DNA from: Elizabethkingia meningoseptica_A
GTDB taxonomy: Bacteria > Bacteroidota > Bacteroidia > Flavobacteriales > Weeksellaceae
DNA: 64,000 nucleotides
NCBI RefSeq assembly: GCF_045762675.1
Contig: NZ_JBJDLK010000005.1
Span: 354,578-418,577 of the forward strand
Direction of reading: 5' to 3'
Below the pieces are notes generated by a model, which ran no database searches, was not told the DNA's origin, and saw nothing but the letters and a program-made list of their open reading frames with translations. A program made the position numbers and the translations under genes. Below, one piece after another: positions 47,686 to 56,964 of the stretch. Within the stretch, counting starts at the first letter, position 1. Each line of letters starts with the position of its first letter.

Positions 47686-49517
47686 GCGAACAACTTTTCT
47701 CCAATACACTTATATTTTTAGGGGCTGCCATTATCATGGTTCCTCTGGTAAGAAAATTGGGTTTTAGTTCAGTAATCGGTTACATATTAGGCGGAATCAT
47801 CATTGGTCCTTTTGTTCTGAAACTTACGGGTAATGCCGATGATGTAATGCATGCCACAGAATTTGGTGTAGTCATGCTTCTATTCATTGTAGGATTAGAG
47901 CTGGAACCAAAGAAATTCTGGGCTATGCGGCGGGCCATATTAGGCCTGGGCGGCCTTCAGATGATTGCTACAACGGCATTATTATATGCTATTTTTTATA
48001 CATTTGGATGGAACTATAAAATAAGCATGGCACTTGCCTTGTGTTTTTCCCTTTCTTCTACCGCTATTGTATTACAGATTTTAAAAGAGAAAAATCTTTT
48101 CAATACGGCTGCGGGAGAAGCTTCATTTTCCATACTTCTGCTTCAGGATATTGCCGTTATCCCTATTTTAGCATTTCTTCCATGGATTGCAAATCCGGAT
48201 GCTGATCAGATCAATCATTCAGCATTATTAATCAATATGCTGCCTAATTGGGTAAAACCATTTTCTATTCTTATTGGCGTAGGAACTCTTATTATACTTG
48301 GACGCTATATTTTCGTGCCTTTCCTTCGTTATGTTTCCTCTTCCGGGATGAATGAATTACTCACCGCTACTTCCCTCTTTTTAGTCGTAGGTGTTTCTCA
48401 GCTTATGGTGCTGGTAGGACTTTCTCCCGCATTAGGTGCCTTTTTAGCCGGGGTAATGCTGGCCAACTCCGAATTCCGGCATGAACTGGAAAGTAATATC
48501 AATCCGTTTCGGGGACTCTTATTAGCTGTATTCTTTGTGAGTGTAGGCTCCACTATTAATTTCAATATCATTAAGGATGATCCTTTATTTATATTCTCCG
48601 TTGTTGCCATAGTTCTGGTGGTTAAATTCGCTGTACTCTTCAGTATAGGGAAACTATTTAAAATGAGTAATGAACAAAATCTGCTGATGTCTTTCGGGCT
48701 GTCACAGGTTGGGGAATTTGCCTTAGTCCTTTTAAGCTTTTCCACAAAGTTATACCTGATTAATGAAGAGCTTAATTCCCAGATGATGGCCGTGGTAGCG
48801 ATTACTATGTGTATAACTCCTATTCTGTTATTAATTAATGAAAAACTGATTGATCCTTATTTTAATATAAAGGTAAGTGATGATTCCCATAAAAATGACG
48901 GGATGTTTGGTGATCACAAAATTATTATTGTGGGTTATGGTCATTTCGGAAGTACAGTCGGGCGCTTGCTAAAGGTTAACGGATTTCAGGCAACCATTCT
49001 GGATCATGATTCAGACAGGGTAAGCATGTTGAGAGACAACGGGCTAAAAGTTTTTTATGGTGATGCTACAAGAATTGAATTGCTGAGTGTTGCAGGAGCA
49101 GAAAAAGCTGAAATTCTTGTATTATGTTTAGACAGTCCTGAAGATAACTATAAAATTATTCAGATGGCCAGAAAGCATTTCCCACATCTTAAAATTTTTG
49201 TAAGGGCACGTAATCGCCTTGACACCTATGATTTTCTGAACAAAGGTGTTGAAAATATTTACCGGGAAACATTGGGCACAGCCGTAGATATGGGTGTCGA
49301 TATTCTACAGGCAGCCGGTATGCGACGCTACGCCGCCCGCAGAATAGGACATCGTTTTGAAATTATAGATAAGCTTTCTACCCGCCGTCTGGCCAAAGAA
49401 AGGTTGAAAGATACTCCTACCTTTACCATTAAAGAGGCTATTGAACGTGAAGCTGAACTTTTAAAGGATGACAATATATCCTTTGACGATCAGCACTGGG
49501 TAGATATTGAAAGTTAA
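47682..49517 (+). CDS. kefC: KefB/KefC-type monovalent cation:proton antiporter
   Basis: Glutathione- or electrophile-gated K+/H+ exchanger of the CPA2 family. The 611-residue protein has 12-13 membrane helices (1 to about 385) with the QDIAVIP signature of helix 5, and an RCK/TrkA-N NAD-binding domain starting IIIVGYGHFGSTVGRLLKV (about 407 on), with Asp in ILDHDSDR. Start codon GTG at 47682 overlaps the kefF stop. The pair predicts cytoplasmic acidification as protection against quinones and other electrophiles. Bacteroidota generally lack glutathione, so the gating thiol may differ. Confidence 0.93.
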   Translation: MSEQLFSNTLIFLGAAIIMVPLVRKLGFSSVIGYILGGIIIGPFVLKLTGNADDVMHATEFGVVMLLFIVGLELEPKKFWAMRRAILGLGGLQMIATTALLYAIFYTFGWNYKISMALALCFSLSSTAIVLQILKEKNLFNTAAGEASFSILLLQDIAVIPILAFLPWIANPDADQINHSALLINMLPNWVKPFSILIGVGTLIILGRYIFVPFLRYVSSSGMNELLTATSLFLVVGVSQLMVLVGLSPALGAFLAGVMLANSEFRHELESNINPFRGLLLAVFFVSVGSTINFNIIKDDPLFIFSVVAIVLVVKFAVLFSIGKLFKMSNEQNLLMSFGLSQVGEFALVLLSFSTKLYLINEELNSQMMAVVAITMCITPILLLINEKLIDPYFNIKVSDDSHKNDGMFGDHKIIIVGYGHFGSTVGRLLKVNGFQATILDHDSDRVSMLRDNGLKVFYGDATRIELLSVAGAEKAEILVLCLDSPEDNYKIIQMARKHFPHLKIFVRARNRLDTYDFLNKGVENIYRETLGTAVDMGVDILQAAGMRRYAARRIGHRFEIIDKLSTRRLAKERLKDTPTFTIKEAIEREAELLKDDNISFDDQHWVDIES

Positions 49518-50321
49518 TTAACGAATTGTTACACTTCCGCTGCTGCTCTCATTTTTGGTAACAGAAGGATTACCAATTTTATACACGACAACATCTCCGC
49601 TTGAAGACGCACTTGCAGTTACCTGCTTGGAAACAGCAAGAGATACATCTCCTGAGCTTGAAGCTTCCAAACGTGCAGTTTCAGCAACCACATCCTTAGC
49701 ATTAATAGTTCCCGATGAGGATACACTTGCCGAGAAATCTTTTGCTTTACCTTTGATGATAATATCACCGGAAGAAGATGCCTCTGCAGATGCATTCACA
49801 GCCCATACAGAACCTTTATATGTTCCGCTGCTGTTGGATTTCATACTCAGGCTGTTTGCTTCAAAATCTCCGTTTATGCTGCCACTGCTGCTCACAGAAA
49901 CGTTCATTTTATCCTGGGTAAATTTATCTCTTACCGTAATATCTGCAGAAGAATTAGCCTTGATACTATTAAAATCTTTTGCATAGATTTTTACGCGAAT
50001 ATTGTTGGTAGACATATTTATTCTGAAGCCGCTTTTAAAATGAATATGTAATTCCCCGCCGTTATTTTCTACAAGGATTCTGTCCTGAACATCAGATGGT
50101 GCTGAAATAATTACTTTCTCAGTATCAGATTTTATAACTTCTGCGTTCAGACCTGTGCTTACCTCTATGGAATTGAAATCCCCTGAATAAGTTTTGTCCG
50201 TAATAGGTCCGGTAGCCTTTCCACCGTTAAAGCTTATTACTCTTCCGTCACTATCAGACTTTATTTTCACACAAGACTGCAATGTAATCAGGGCTATCGC
50301 CAAAATGCTTATTTTTTTCAT
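49518..50321 (-). CDS. DUF2807 (GIN domain) lipoprotein
   Basis: A lipoprotein of unknown role. The 267 residues have a signal with lipobox Cys17 (ITLQSC) and then the GIN/DUF2807 domain: FNSIEVSTGLNAEVIKSDTE, an array of short strands with SSG turns (AEASSSGDIIIKGKAKD, SVSSSGTINAKDV, ASSSGDVSL), ending SSSGSVTIR. The repeats form a right-handed beta-helix in related proteins. The stop codon touches that of kefC (0-base gap). The promoter lies upstream at about 50360, shared as a divergent region with the M3 peptidase. Confidence 0.93.
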   Translation of the reverse strand: MKKISILAIALITLQSCVKIKSDSDGRVISFNGGKATGPITDKTYSGDFNSIEVSTGLNAEVIKSDTEKVIISAPSDVQDRILVENNGGELHIHFKSGFRINMSTNNIRVKIYAKDFNSIKANSSADITVRDKFTQDKMNVSVSSSGSINGDFEANSLSMKSNSSGTYKGSVWAVNASAEASSSGDIIIKGKAKDFSASVSSSGTINAKDVVAETARLEASSSGDVSLAVSKQVTASASSSGDVVVYKIGNPSVTKNESSSGSVTIR

Positions 50322-50391
50322 ATCAACAGATTTTAGATTAAGTTAAAAAATTACGTAACTTTCGCTACATATATAATTAGACAACCGAACT

Positions 50392-52551
50392 ATGAAAAAA
50401 GTTACATCTTTAGCATTAATTTCTTTCGGAATACTTGCTACAGGACAATCTAAACAACACAAATCCATGAATTCAAACCATAAAACTTCAAAAGTTTCCC
50501 AAAACGTTGTTACAGAACAAAATCCTTTACTTAGAAAGAGTACTTTACAATATCAGGCACCTGAGTTCGATAAAATTAAAGATGAACATTTTAAACCTGC
50601 TTTTGATTATGGCATTAAAGAGCAATTAAAAGAAATTGATGCTATTGTTAACAATAAAGAGGTTCCCTCATTTAAAAATACAATTTTAGCACTGGAAACC
50701 AGCGGACGTGATCTGGCAAGAGCTTTACTGGTGTTCTCTAATCTTAATAGTGCAAATACCAATCCTACACTACAAAAACTTGACGAAGAATATGCACCTG
50801 TCTTAGCGGCTCATGCAGACAAAATTTTCCTGAACTCCAAATTATATGAAAGAGTTAAAAAGGTTTATGATCAGCGCAATAATCTTAAACTTGATCCTGA
50901 AAGTCTGCGACTTGTAGAGGTATATGAGCAAAAATTTGAAATTGCCGGTGCCAATCTTTCAGAAAGCAAAAAACAGGAATTAAAACAAATCAACAGCCAG
51001 CTTGCAAGCCTTTCTTCATCTTTTAACAACAAACTTTTAGCAGCCAGAAAGGCCGGAGCACTTATTGTTTCTGATGTTAAAGAACTTGACGGTCTTTCTC
51101 AGGATGAAATTGCGGCAGCAGCACAGGATGCTAAAAATGCCGGTCAGGACGGAAAATACCTGCTGGCATTACAGAATACCACACAACAGCCATTATTACA
51201 AAACCTGAAAAACAGAGCTACACGTGAAAAGCTTTTCAAAGCATCATGGACAAGAGCTGAAAAAGGTGATGAAAATGATACAAGAGCTACACTGGAAAAG
51301 ATTGCAGCGCTGAGACTGAAAAAAGCGCAATTACTGGGTAAAAAAAGTTTTTCCGAATGGGCTCTTCAAGATCAGATGGCCAAAACACCTGAGGCTGCAA
51401 TGAACCTACTTGCCATGCTTGCAGCACCAGCTGTAAAAAAAGCAAAAGAAGAAGCAGGAGAAATTCAGCAGCTTATTGATAAGCAAAAAGGTGGTTTCAA
51501 ACTAGAGCCTTGGGATTGGAATTTCTATGCAGAGCAGGTAAGAAAAGAAAAATATGATCTGGATGAAAATCAGATAAAACCTTATTTTGAAGTAACAACC
51601 GTTCTGGAAAAAGGTGTTTTCTATGCCGCAGAGAAACTTTACGGAATTACTTTTAAAGAAAGAAAAGACCTTCCGGTTTACCATCCGGATGTAGTAGCTT
51701 ATGAAGTATTTGATAAGGATGGTAAATCCATCGCCATCTATTATCTTGATTTCTATAGCCGTGACAACAAAAACGGAGGCGCATGGATGAGTAACTTTGT
51801 AGAACAATCTCATGTACTGGGGCAAAAACCGGTTATTGTTAATGTATTTAATTATCAAAAACCTGCTCCCGGGAAATCTTCACTCATCAGCTATGATGAT
51901 GTAACCACTATGTTCCATGAATTTGGACACAGCATCCACGGAATGTTTGCCGATCAGAAATACACAATGCTTTCAGGAACCAATGTCCCTCGTGATTTTG
52001 TAGAATTTCCATCGCAGATTAATGAGCATTGGGCCCTTGATCCTGCAGTTCTTAAAAATTATGCAGTTCACTATCAGACTAAGCAGCCTATTCCACAGGA
52101 GCTTGTAGATAAACTTAAAAAGTCCAAAACCTTCAACGAGGGTTATGCGGTAACTGAACTTTTAGCCGCCGCAACATTGGACATGGCGTGGCATAGTGTT
52201 ACTTCAGAAAGTCAGTTGAAACCGGCAAATGATTTTGAAAATGAAGCACTGAAAAAATACGGTCTGTTGGTTAATGAAGTTCCTACAAGATATCATTCTC
52301 CATATTTCCTTCATATCTGGAGCAACGGTTATGCATCTGGTTACTATGCTTATATGTGGTCTGAAATGCTGGACTTCAATGCTTACGACTGGATCGAGAA
52401 GCATGGCGGTTTAAAGCGTGAAAATGGTGATCGTTTCCGCAAATATATTCTTTCAGTGGGAAATAGTGTTGACCTGAATAAAACATTCAAAGAATTCAAC
52501 GAAAAAGAACCGACTATAGAGCCACTACTAGAAGGCAGAGGATTGAAATAA
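50392..52551 (+). CDS. dcp: M3-family metallopeptidase (Dcp-like)
   Basis: Zinc peptidase releasing C-terminal dipeptides or cutting oligopeptides. The 719-residue protein has a signal-like N-terminus (1-18) and a linker, then the long helical M3 fold with zinc motif HEFGH (509-513) and the third ligand region further on (EFPSQINEHWALDP). Length fits peptidyl-dipeptidase Dcp (about 680-720). The N-terminal signal suggests periplasmic location. It is followed by a strong terminator shared with a convergent lipoprotein gene. Confidence 0.95.
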   Translation: MKKVTSLALISFGILATGQSKQHKSMNSNHKTSKVSQNVVTEQNPLLRKSTLQYQAPEFDKIKDEHFKPAFDYGIKEQLKEIDAIVNNKEVPSFKNTILALETSGRDLARALLVFSNLNSANTNPTLQKLDEEYAPVLAAHADKIFLNSKLYERVKKVYDQRNNLKLDPESLRLVEVYEQKFEIAGANLSESKKQELKQINSQLASLSSSFNNKLLAARKAGALIVSDVKELDGLSQDEIAAAAQDAKNAGQDGKYLLALQNTTQQPLLQNLKNRATREKLFKASWTRAEKGDENDTRATLEKIAALRLKKAQLLGKKSFSEWALQDQMAKTPEAAMNLLAMLAAPAVKKAKEEAGEIQQLIDKQKGGFKLEPWDWNFYAEQVRKEKYDLDENQIKPYFEVTTVLEKGVFYAAEKLYGITFKERKDLPVYHPDVVAYEVFDKDGKSIAIYYLDFYSRDNKNGGAWMSNFVEQSHVLGQKPVIVNVFNYQKPAPGKSSLISYDDVTTMFHEFGHSIHGMFADQKYTMLSGTNVPRDFVEFPSQINEHWALDPAVLKNYAVHYQTKQPIPQELVDKLKKSKTFNEGYAVTELLAAATLDMAWHSVTSESQLKPANDFENEALKKYGLLVNEVPTRYHSPYFLHIWSNGYASGYYAYMWSEMLDFNAYDWIEKHGGLKRENGDRFRKYILSVGNSVDLNKTFKEFNEKEPTIEPLLEGRGLK

Positions 52552-52558
52552 AATAAAA

Positions 52559-52586
52559 AAGGCTTCCAAATTGGAAGCCTTTTTTA
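52559..52586. terminator. Strong bidirectional terminator
   Basis: An 11-bp stem AAGGCTTCCAA/TTGGAAGCCTT with a 1-base centre, flanked by A- and T-runs. It lies between the M3 peptidase and the convergent lipoprotein gene. Confidence 0.92.
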
Positions 52587-52602
52587 TTTTATTTTTTGTA
52601 AC

Positions 52603-53148
52603 TTATTGTTTTACCGCAATATTTATAATCTTAGAAGAATCAAGATTATATTTTCTGATAACCTCCTGATAGTTTGCCTCATTTACAGAAGCAGACGCAT
52701 TCATTGAATTTGCAGGAACAACAAGGATGCTGAATCTCTGATTTTTGATATAACTTGGTGTTGTAGCAATATCATAGTTTGCTTTAGCATAGAATTGAAC
52801 TTCTTTTACAGAGAAAGCATAACTATAATATATTTTTCTGCCGTTTGGAAGTGTTGGGTCATCAACATATGTTGTATTTGGAACCGGAGACCATACATCT
52901 GATCCGTTAGAAGTTCCGTTCCACATAAATACAAGTACTCTGTCGCTTGATGGTATGGCTTTATCAAAGCTACCAGACATAAAATATCCTAGTGTGGCAT
53001 CATATTTAAAATCCCCTGATATTTTGTATTCCTGTCCAATAGTGTCCTGGTCGTTAACGACTTGTGTATCATTATTTCTGTCGCAGGAAATTGCCGTAAA
53101 AGTCATTCCTGCCAAAAGTAAAACTGAGATATAGGTTTTCATATTCAA
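52603..53148 (-). CDS. Hypothetical lipoprotein
   Basis: Not recognised. The 181 residues have a signal peptide with lipobox Cys22 (FTAISC), an acidic Asn/Asp-rich linker (DRNNDTQVVNDQDTIGQEYK), and one compact domain rich in Tyr, Ser and Asn (KISGDFKYDATLGYFMSGSF, VLVFMWNG). It is probably exported to the outer membrane. It is divergent from the SusC gene at 53800 and separated by 650 bases, so a link with that transport pair is possible but not shown. ATG 53142 is an alternative start. Confidence 0.8.
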   Translation of the reverse strand: MNMKTYISVLLLAGMTFTAISCDRNNDTQVVNDQDTIGQEYKISGDFKYDATLGYFMSGSFDKAIPSSDRVLVFMWNGTSNGSDVWSPVPNTTYVDDPTLPNGRKIYYSYAFSVKEVQFYAKANYDIATTPSYIKNQRFSILVVPANSMNASASVNEANYQEVIRKYNLDSSKIINIAVKQ

Positions 53149-53799
53149 ATATTTAGAGTTAGAAGGTGATAAACAAGTTGTGTGCCATCTTTTTTTATTG
53201 AAAAATATATTATATGTTTTTATAATAAAAAATATTAGGCAATATATTGTTCATAATACAATACCACACAAATAATTATCAATAAAACGATTGTTAAAGC
53301 ATTTTAATATCAAAAAACATAAATTTTTGATATTTTTTTAAATAAAATTTGCATATCATATATTATTTTTTATTAATATTACAGTGTTAATAGAATGTTA
53401 ACTAAACACTAAAACTATGAAACTAATGAACTCAGCAAAAACGCCTCTCAGAAAGACATGACTGATTTTGAAATATAAAAATTTTTAAAATCACTTCCTT
53501 GAATAAATAACAATAGTCTTCAAAATCTTATTATTAATATAATGAAAAGGTTTGGTGTATTAATTACACTGGATCCTAAAAGTAATATAAGATATGTATA
53601 ATATTCTGACCAAACAGGTTATAAATATTACAATATTATTTTGCTTTAAAGTAGGATAAAAAATTTTCTATAACTATAAAGATATACAATTAAAAATCCA
53701 TTTTTCAGAAATTAAAAGGATAATCCATTTCACAAATCCTGATTATAAGATATTTTTTATTCACACGGTATAATTAAAAGTTAAATTAAAACTAAGACA
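53149..53799. other. AT-rich intergenic region upstream of SusC pair 2
   Basis: About 650 bases, very AT-rich, with no convincing gene. A frame of only 14 codons (from 53417: MKLMNSAKTPLRKT) is present but unsupported. It should hold the promoters for the lipoprotein gene and for the susC-like gene. No perfect TAnnTTTG was found close to either start. Confidence 0.6.
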
Positions 53800-56700
53800 A
53801 TGAAACAATTAAATGTAAAGAATTCCTTTACAGTGGGAGTCTTTTGCTTTCTATTAGGTACAGGCGGCCATATAGAAGCCCAGAAAACTAAAAAGGATTC
53901 ATCTCAAGCCAAAGAAATTCAGGAAGTTGTCGTGACAGCTCTTGGAATTAAACGGGAACAAAAAAAATTAGGCTATTCTATTACTCAGGTAAATGCCAAA
54001 GAAATTATTGATGCCGGAGTAGTCAATCCAATGGCTGCATTACAGGGAAAAGTACCCGGGGTAAACATTACAGCCGGAGCCGGCGGCCCACAATCCAGTT
54101 CCCGTATACTGATACGTGGAAATACTTCATTAGGTCCTAACAACCAGCCTTTAATCGTTGTGGATGGTGTGATTATGGATAATGGTACAACGGGTGCAGG
54201 AGAATGGGGTGAAGATTATGACTTTGGAAATGAAATGAAAAATCTCAACACTGAAAGTTTTGAATCTGTATCCATTCTTAGAGGAGCTGCAGCTTCTTCA
54301 TTGTATGGATCCCGGGCAGCTAACGGAGTTATTGTAATTACCACAAAAAAAGGCAAAAAAGGAAATGGTATCGGTGTAAGAATATCTTCATCTCTTACAG
54401 CAGAACAGGTGTATGCCGGCCCAAAATTTCAAAACCAATTTGGCGGCGGGCTAACGCCAACATTTAGCAAAGATACCGATGGTATGAATATGCTGGACCC
54501 CAACACTGTTGGCTACAGTTACGGGCCTGCTTACGACGGATCTAAGGTAAGGGATATAGATGGCCGTATAATCGATTGGGTAGCAAGACCCAACAACTGG
54601 AAAGAACTCTACCAGACAGGTTTTAACCGCAATAATTTATTGGAATTAAGCGGTGGAACAGATAAGTCCACATACTTATTCAGCTACAATAATAACTTTG
54701 CAGAAGGTATATTGCCGCGAAACAGTTTTAAAAAAGATGCATTTTATTTCCGGGCTACTCATGAGTTCAGTAAATACCTTCAATTCGATGCCAGCATGAA
54801 CTATACCAAAACATATTCTGAAAACCCTTTACCTCAGGGAGGTGGAGCTGCTCCTTTGTATTGGTTTGCTTACTATGTGCCCCGTAGTTTTGACATCAAC
54901 TATTGGAAAAATAATTATATTGATCCTGTAAACGGAGGTGCGGTTCGCGATGCCGCAGATGCCTATGGTATGGCTGGTTCATTATTTAATTTATATCAAA
55001 ACACCAGATCTCAGGAAGAAAATAATTATCTGGGAAGAATGGAAATAAAATCGAATGTTACAGATTGGTTGAACCTGACTTTTAGTGCCAACTTCAATAA
55101 TATTTATCTTAAACGGGAGATTAAACTCCGGGGCACAGATCCTGGATTCAAAGGAGGTGCTTATGAGACGGGGGATGGTAGAAAAGAACAATTGAATTTC
55201 AAATTTTTAGCAAATGGCCGGTTCAAATTAATGGAAGGGCTGGATATGTCTGCGACTATAGGTGCTGAAGAATGGCGTTCCAAATACAAAGAAACAATTC
55301 TAAGAACCAAAGGCGGCCTAAAAACACCTGATAACTTTGAAATAACCAACTCTGTGGATCCCGTAGATGTAGTATTTAATTATACGGATGGATATCAGTC
55401 CCCAAAGATTATTCGCTCTGTTTATGCATTTGCTAATTTTAGTTTTAAAGACCAGCTGTTTGTGGACATCACCGGAAGAAATGACTGGTCGTCTTCTTTA
55501 GCCTATCCTAAATTAACCGGTATCACAGGAAAAACGAGTTATTTTTATCCATCCGTTACAGCCAACTGGAACTTTTCCCAAACCTTTAAACTTCCAAAAT
55601 GGTGGGGATACAGCAGTCTGAGAGCTGCTTTGGCATGGACAGGTAAGGACACGAGTCCGTTTAACACAAGTTCCGGTTTATTCTATCGAAATAACAGAAC
55701 GTACCAACTACCGGATGGAGGTTTTGTTTCCCTGCCGGAATTTAACAGCCCTACTCTGGCCAACCTGAATTTAAAGAATGAATTGACACGTTCTATAGAA
55801 TTCGGACTCAATCTTTCTTTTCTAAAAAGCAGATTAGATCTGGATGTTTCTGTGTATAAAAATAACACCACCAATCAGATTCTCGCATTACCTCTTCCTA
55901 TAGAATCGGGGGTAAAAGAACAACAGATCAATGCAGGAAATATTGAGAACAAAGGAATTGAGATCTCGTTAAATACCGTACCTGTAAAAACAGAAAACTT
56001 CAGATGGAGCTCTACCATTAATTTTAGTAAAAATAAAGATAAAATTGTGTCTCTTACTCCGGGAGTTGAAGAATATATTCTGGAATGGGCCTTTGGCCGT
56101 GATATAAGAAGCGTTGCCATTCCGGGTAGCGAATACGGATTATTGCAAACCAAATATGGTTTTGCCCGCTATCAGGCTCTGGATAGTAACGGAAATAAAA
56201 TAGATGATCCAAGAAACGGGATGAAAGTACTTGGTGCCAACGGACGCTATATAAGATCAGATTCTTACCAGAATCAGGGCTACGTTAATGTCGGAAAAAT
56301 GGCGCCTGATTTTTTGGCAAGTTTCAGAAACAATTTCAGGTATAAAAATATAAGTCTGAATATATTAATAGATGCAAGAGTGGGTGGAAACGTCATTTCG
56401 GCTACTTACAATTATGCATCCCAACTGGGAGCATTAGAACATACATTATATGGAAGAACTCCGGAAACAGGAGGTATTTCCTATACAGACGGACAGGGAA
56501 ATAAGCAAGTTGGTATTATCCCTGAAGGTATTTTCGCACAGGGAACAGTTATAACAGATCTTTCCGGAACAAAACGTGAGGTAGGAGGCATGACCTATCA
56601 GGAAGTATACAACAACGGCTGGATAACGCCTCTACGAACTGATATCTATTACAGGGCGCTAGGTTCATGGGGTGCCGGGATACGTGAACAGGCTGTTCTA

Positions 56701-56949
56701 AAAAATACATGGGTAGCTTTGAGAGAACTTTCCATTGGGTATGATTTCCCTAAAGCCTTAATTCACCAGGCGGGACTTCAAAGCCTTAAGGTATCATTGG
56801 TAGGCAGGAATTTATTCTACATCTATAATAGCCTGACAGATAATATAAATCCTGAAGGCTTATACAACAACCGATCCGGTTCTGCTGTAGAATACGGCGG
56901 TATACCTTTTACAAGATATATAGGATTCCATTTAGACTTCACCTTTTAA
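53800..56949 (+). CDS. SusC/RagA family TonB-linked outer-membrane receptor
   Basis: The 1049-residue outer-membrane channel. It has a signal peptide (1-27, HIEAQ), TonB box EVVVTALG (42-49) and a plug with LQGKVPGVNITAGAGGP, SRILIRGNTS, ILRGAAASSLYGSRAANGVI. The barrel ends in FHLDFTF. The YGSRAANGVIVITTKKG signature is that of the SusC family. A SusD gene follows 15 bases later. No enzyme gene is adjacent on either side. Substrate unknown. Confidence 0.96.
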   Translation: MKQLNVKNSFTVGVFCFLLGTGGHIEAQKTKKDSSQAKEIQEVVVTALGIKREQKKLGYSITQVNAKEIIDAGVVNPMAALQGKVPGVNITAGAGGPQSSSRILIRGNTSLGPNNQPLIVVDGVIMDNGTTGAGEWGEDYDFGNEMKNLNTESFESVSILRGAAASSLYGSRAANGVIVITTKKGKKGNGIGVRISSSLTAEQVYAGPKFQNQFGGGLTPTFSKDTDGMNMLDPNTVGYSYGPAYDGSKVRDIDGRIIDWVARPNNWKELYQTGFNRNNLLELSGGTDKSTYLFSYNNNFAEGILPRNSFKKDAFYFRATHEFSKYLQFDASMNYTKTYSENPLPQGGGAAPLYWFAYYVPRSFDINYWKNNYIDPVNGGAVRDAADAYGMAGSLFNLYQNTRSQEENNYLGRMEIKSNVTDWLNLTFSANFNNIYLKREIKLRGTDPGFKGGAYETGDGRKEQLNFKFLANGRFKLMEGLDMSATIGAEEWRSKYKETILRTKGGLKTPDNFEITNSVDPVDVVFNYTDGYQSPKIIRSVYAFANFSFKDQLFVDITGRNDWSSSLAYPKLTGITGKTSYFYPSVTANWNFSQTFKLPKWWGYSSLRAALAWTGKDTSPFNTSSGLFYRNNRTYQLPDGGFVSLPEFNSPTLANLNLKNELTRSIEFGLNLSFLKSRLDLDVSVYKNNTTNQILALPLPIESGVKEQQINAGNIENKGIEISLNTVPVKTENFRWSSTINFSKNKDKIVSLTPGVEEYILEWAFGRDIRSVAIPGSEYGLLQTKYGFARYQALDSNGNKIDDPRNGMKVLGANGRYIRSDSYQNQGYVNVGKMAPDFLASFRNNFRYKNISLNILIDARVGGNVISATYNYASQLGALEHTLYGRTPETGGISYTDGQGNKQVGIIPEGIFAQGTVITDLSGTKREVGGMTYQEVYNNGWITPLRTDIYYRALGSWGAGIREQAVLKNTWVALRELSIGYDFPKALIHQAGLQSLKVSLVGRNLFYIYNSLTDNINPEGLYNNRSGSAVEYGGIPFTRYIGFHLDFTF

Positions 56950-56964
56950 TTAAATCGACTTATC

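Noticed and set aside
49555..49986. A 143-codon plus-strand frame
   Set aside because: Antisense to the DUF2807 repeats; the open frame results from the repeated SSG codons.
53417..53461. A 14-codon frame (MKLMNSAKTPLRKT) upstream of SusC pair 2
   Set aside because: Too short and unsupported; no precursor-peptide modification or export genes nearby.
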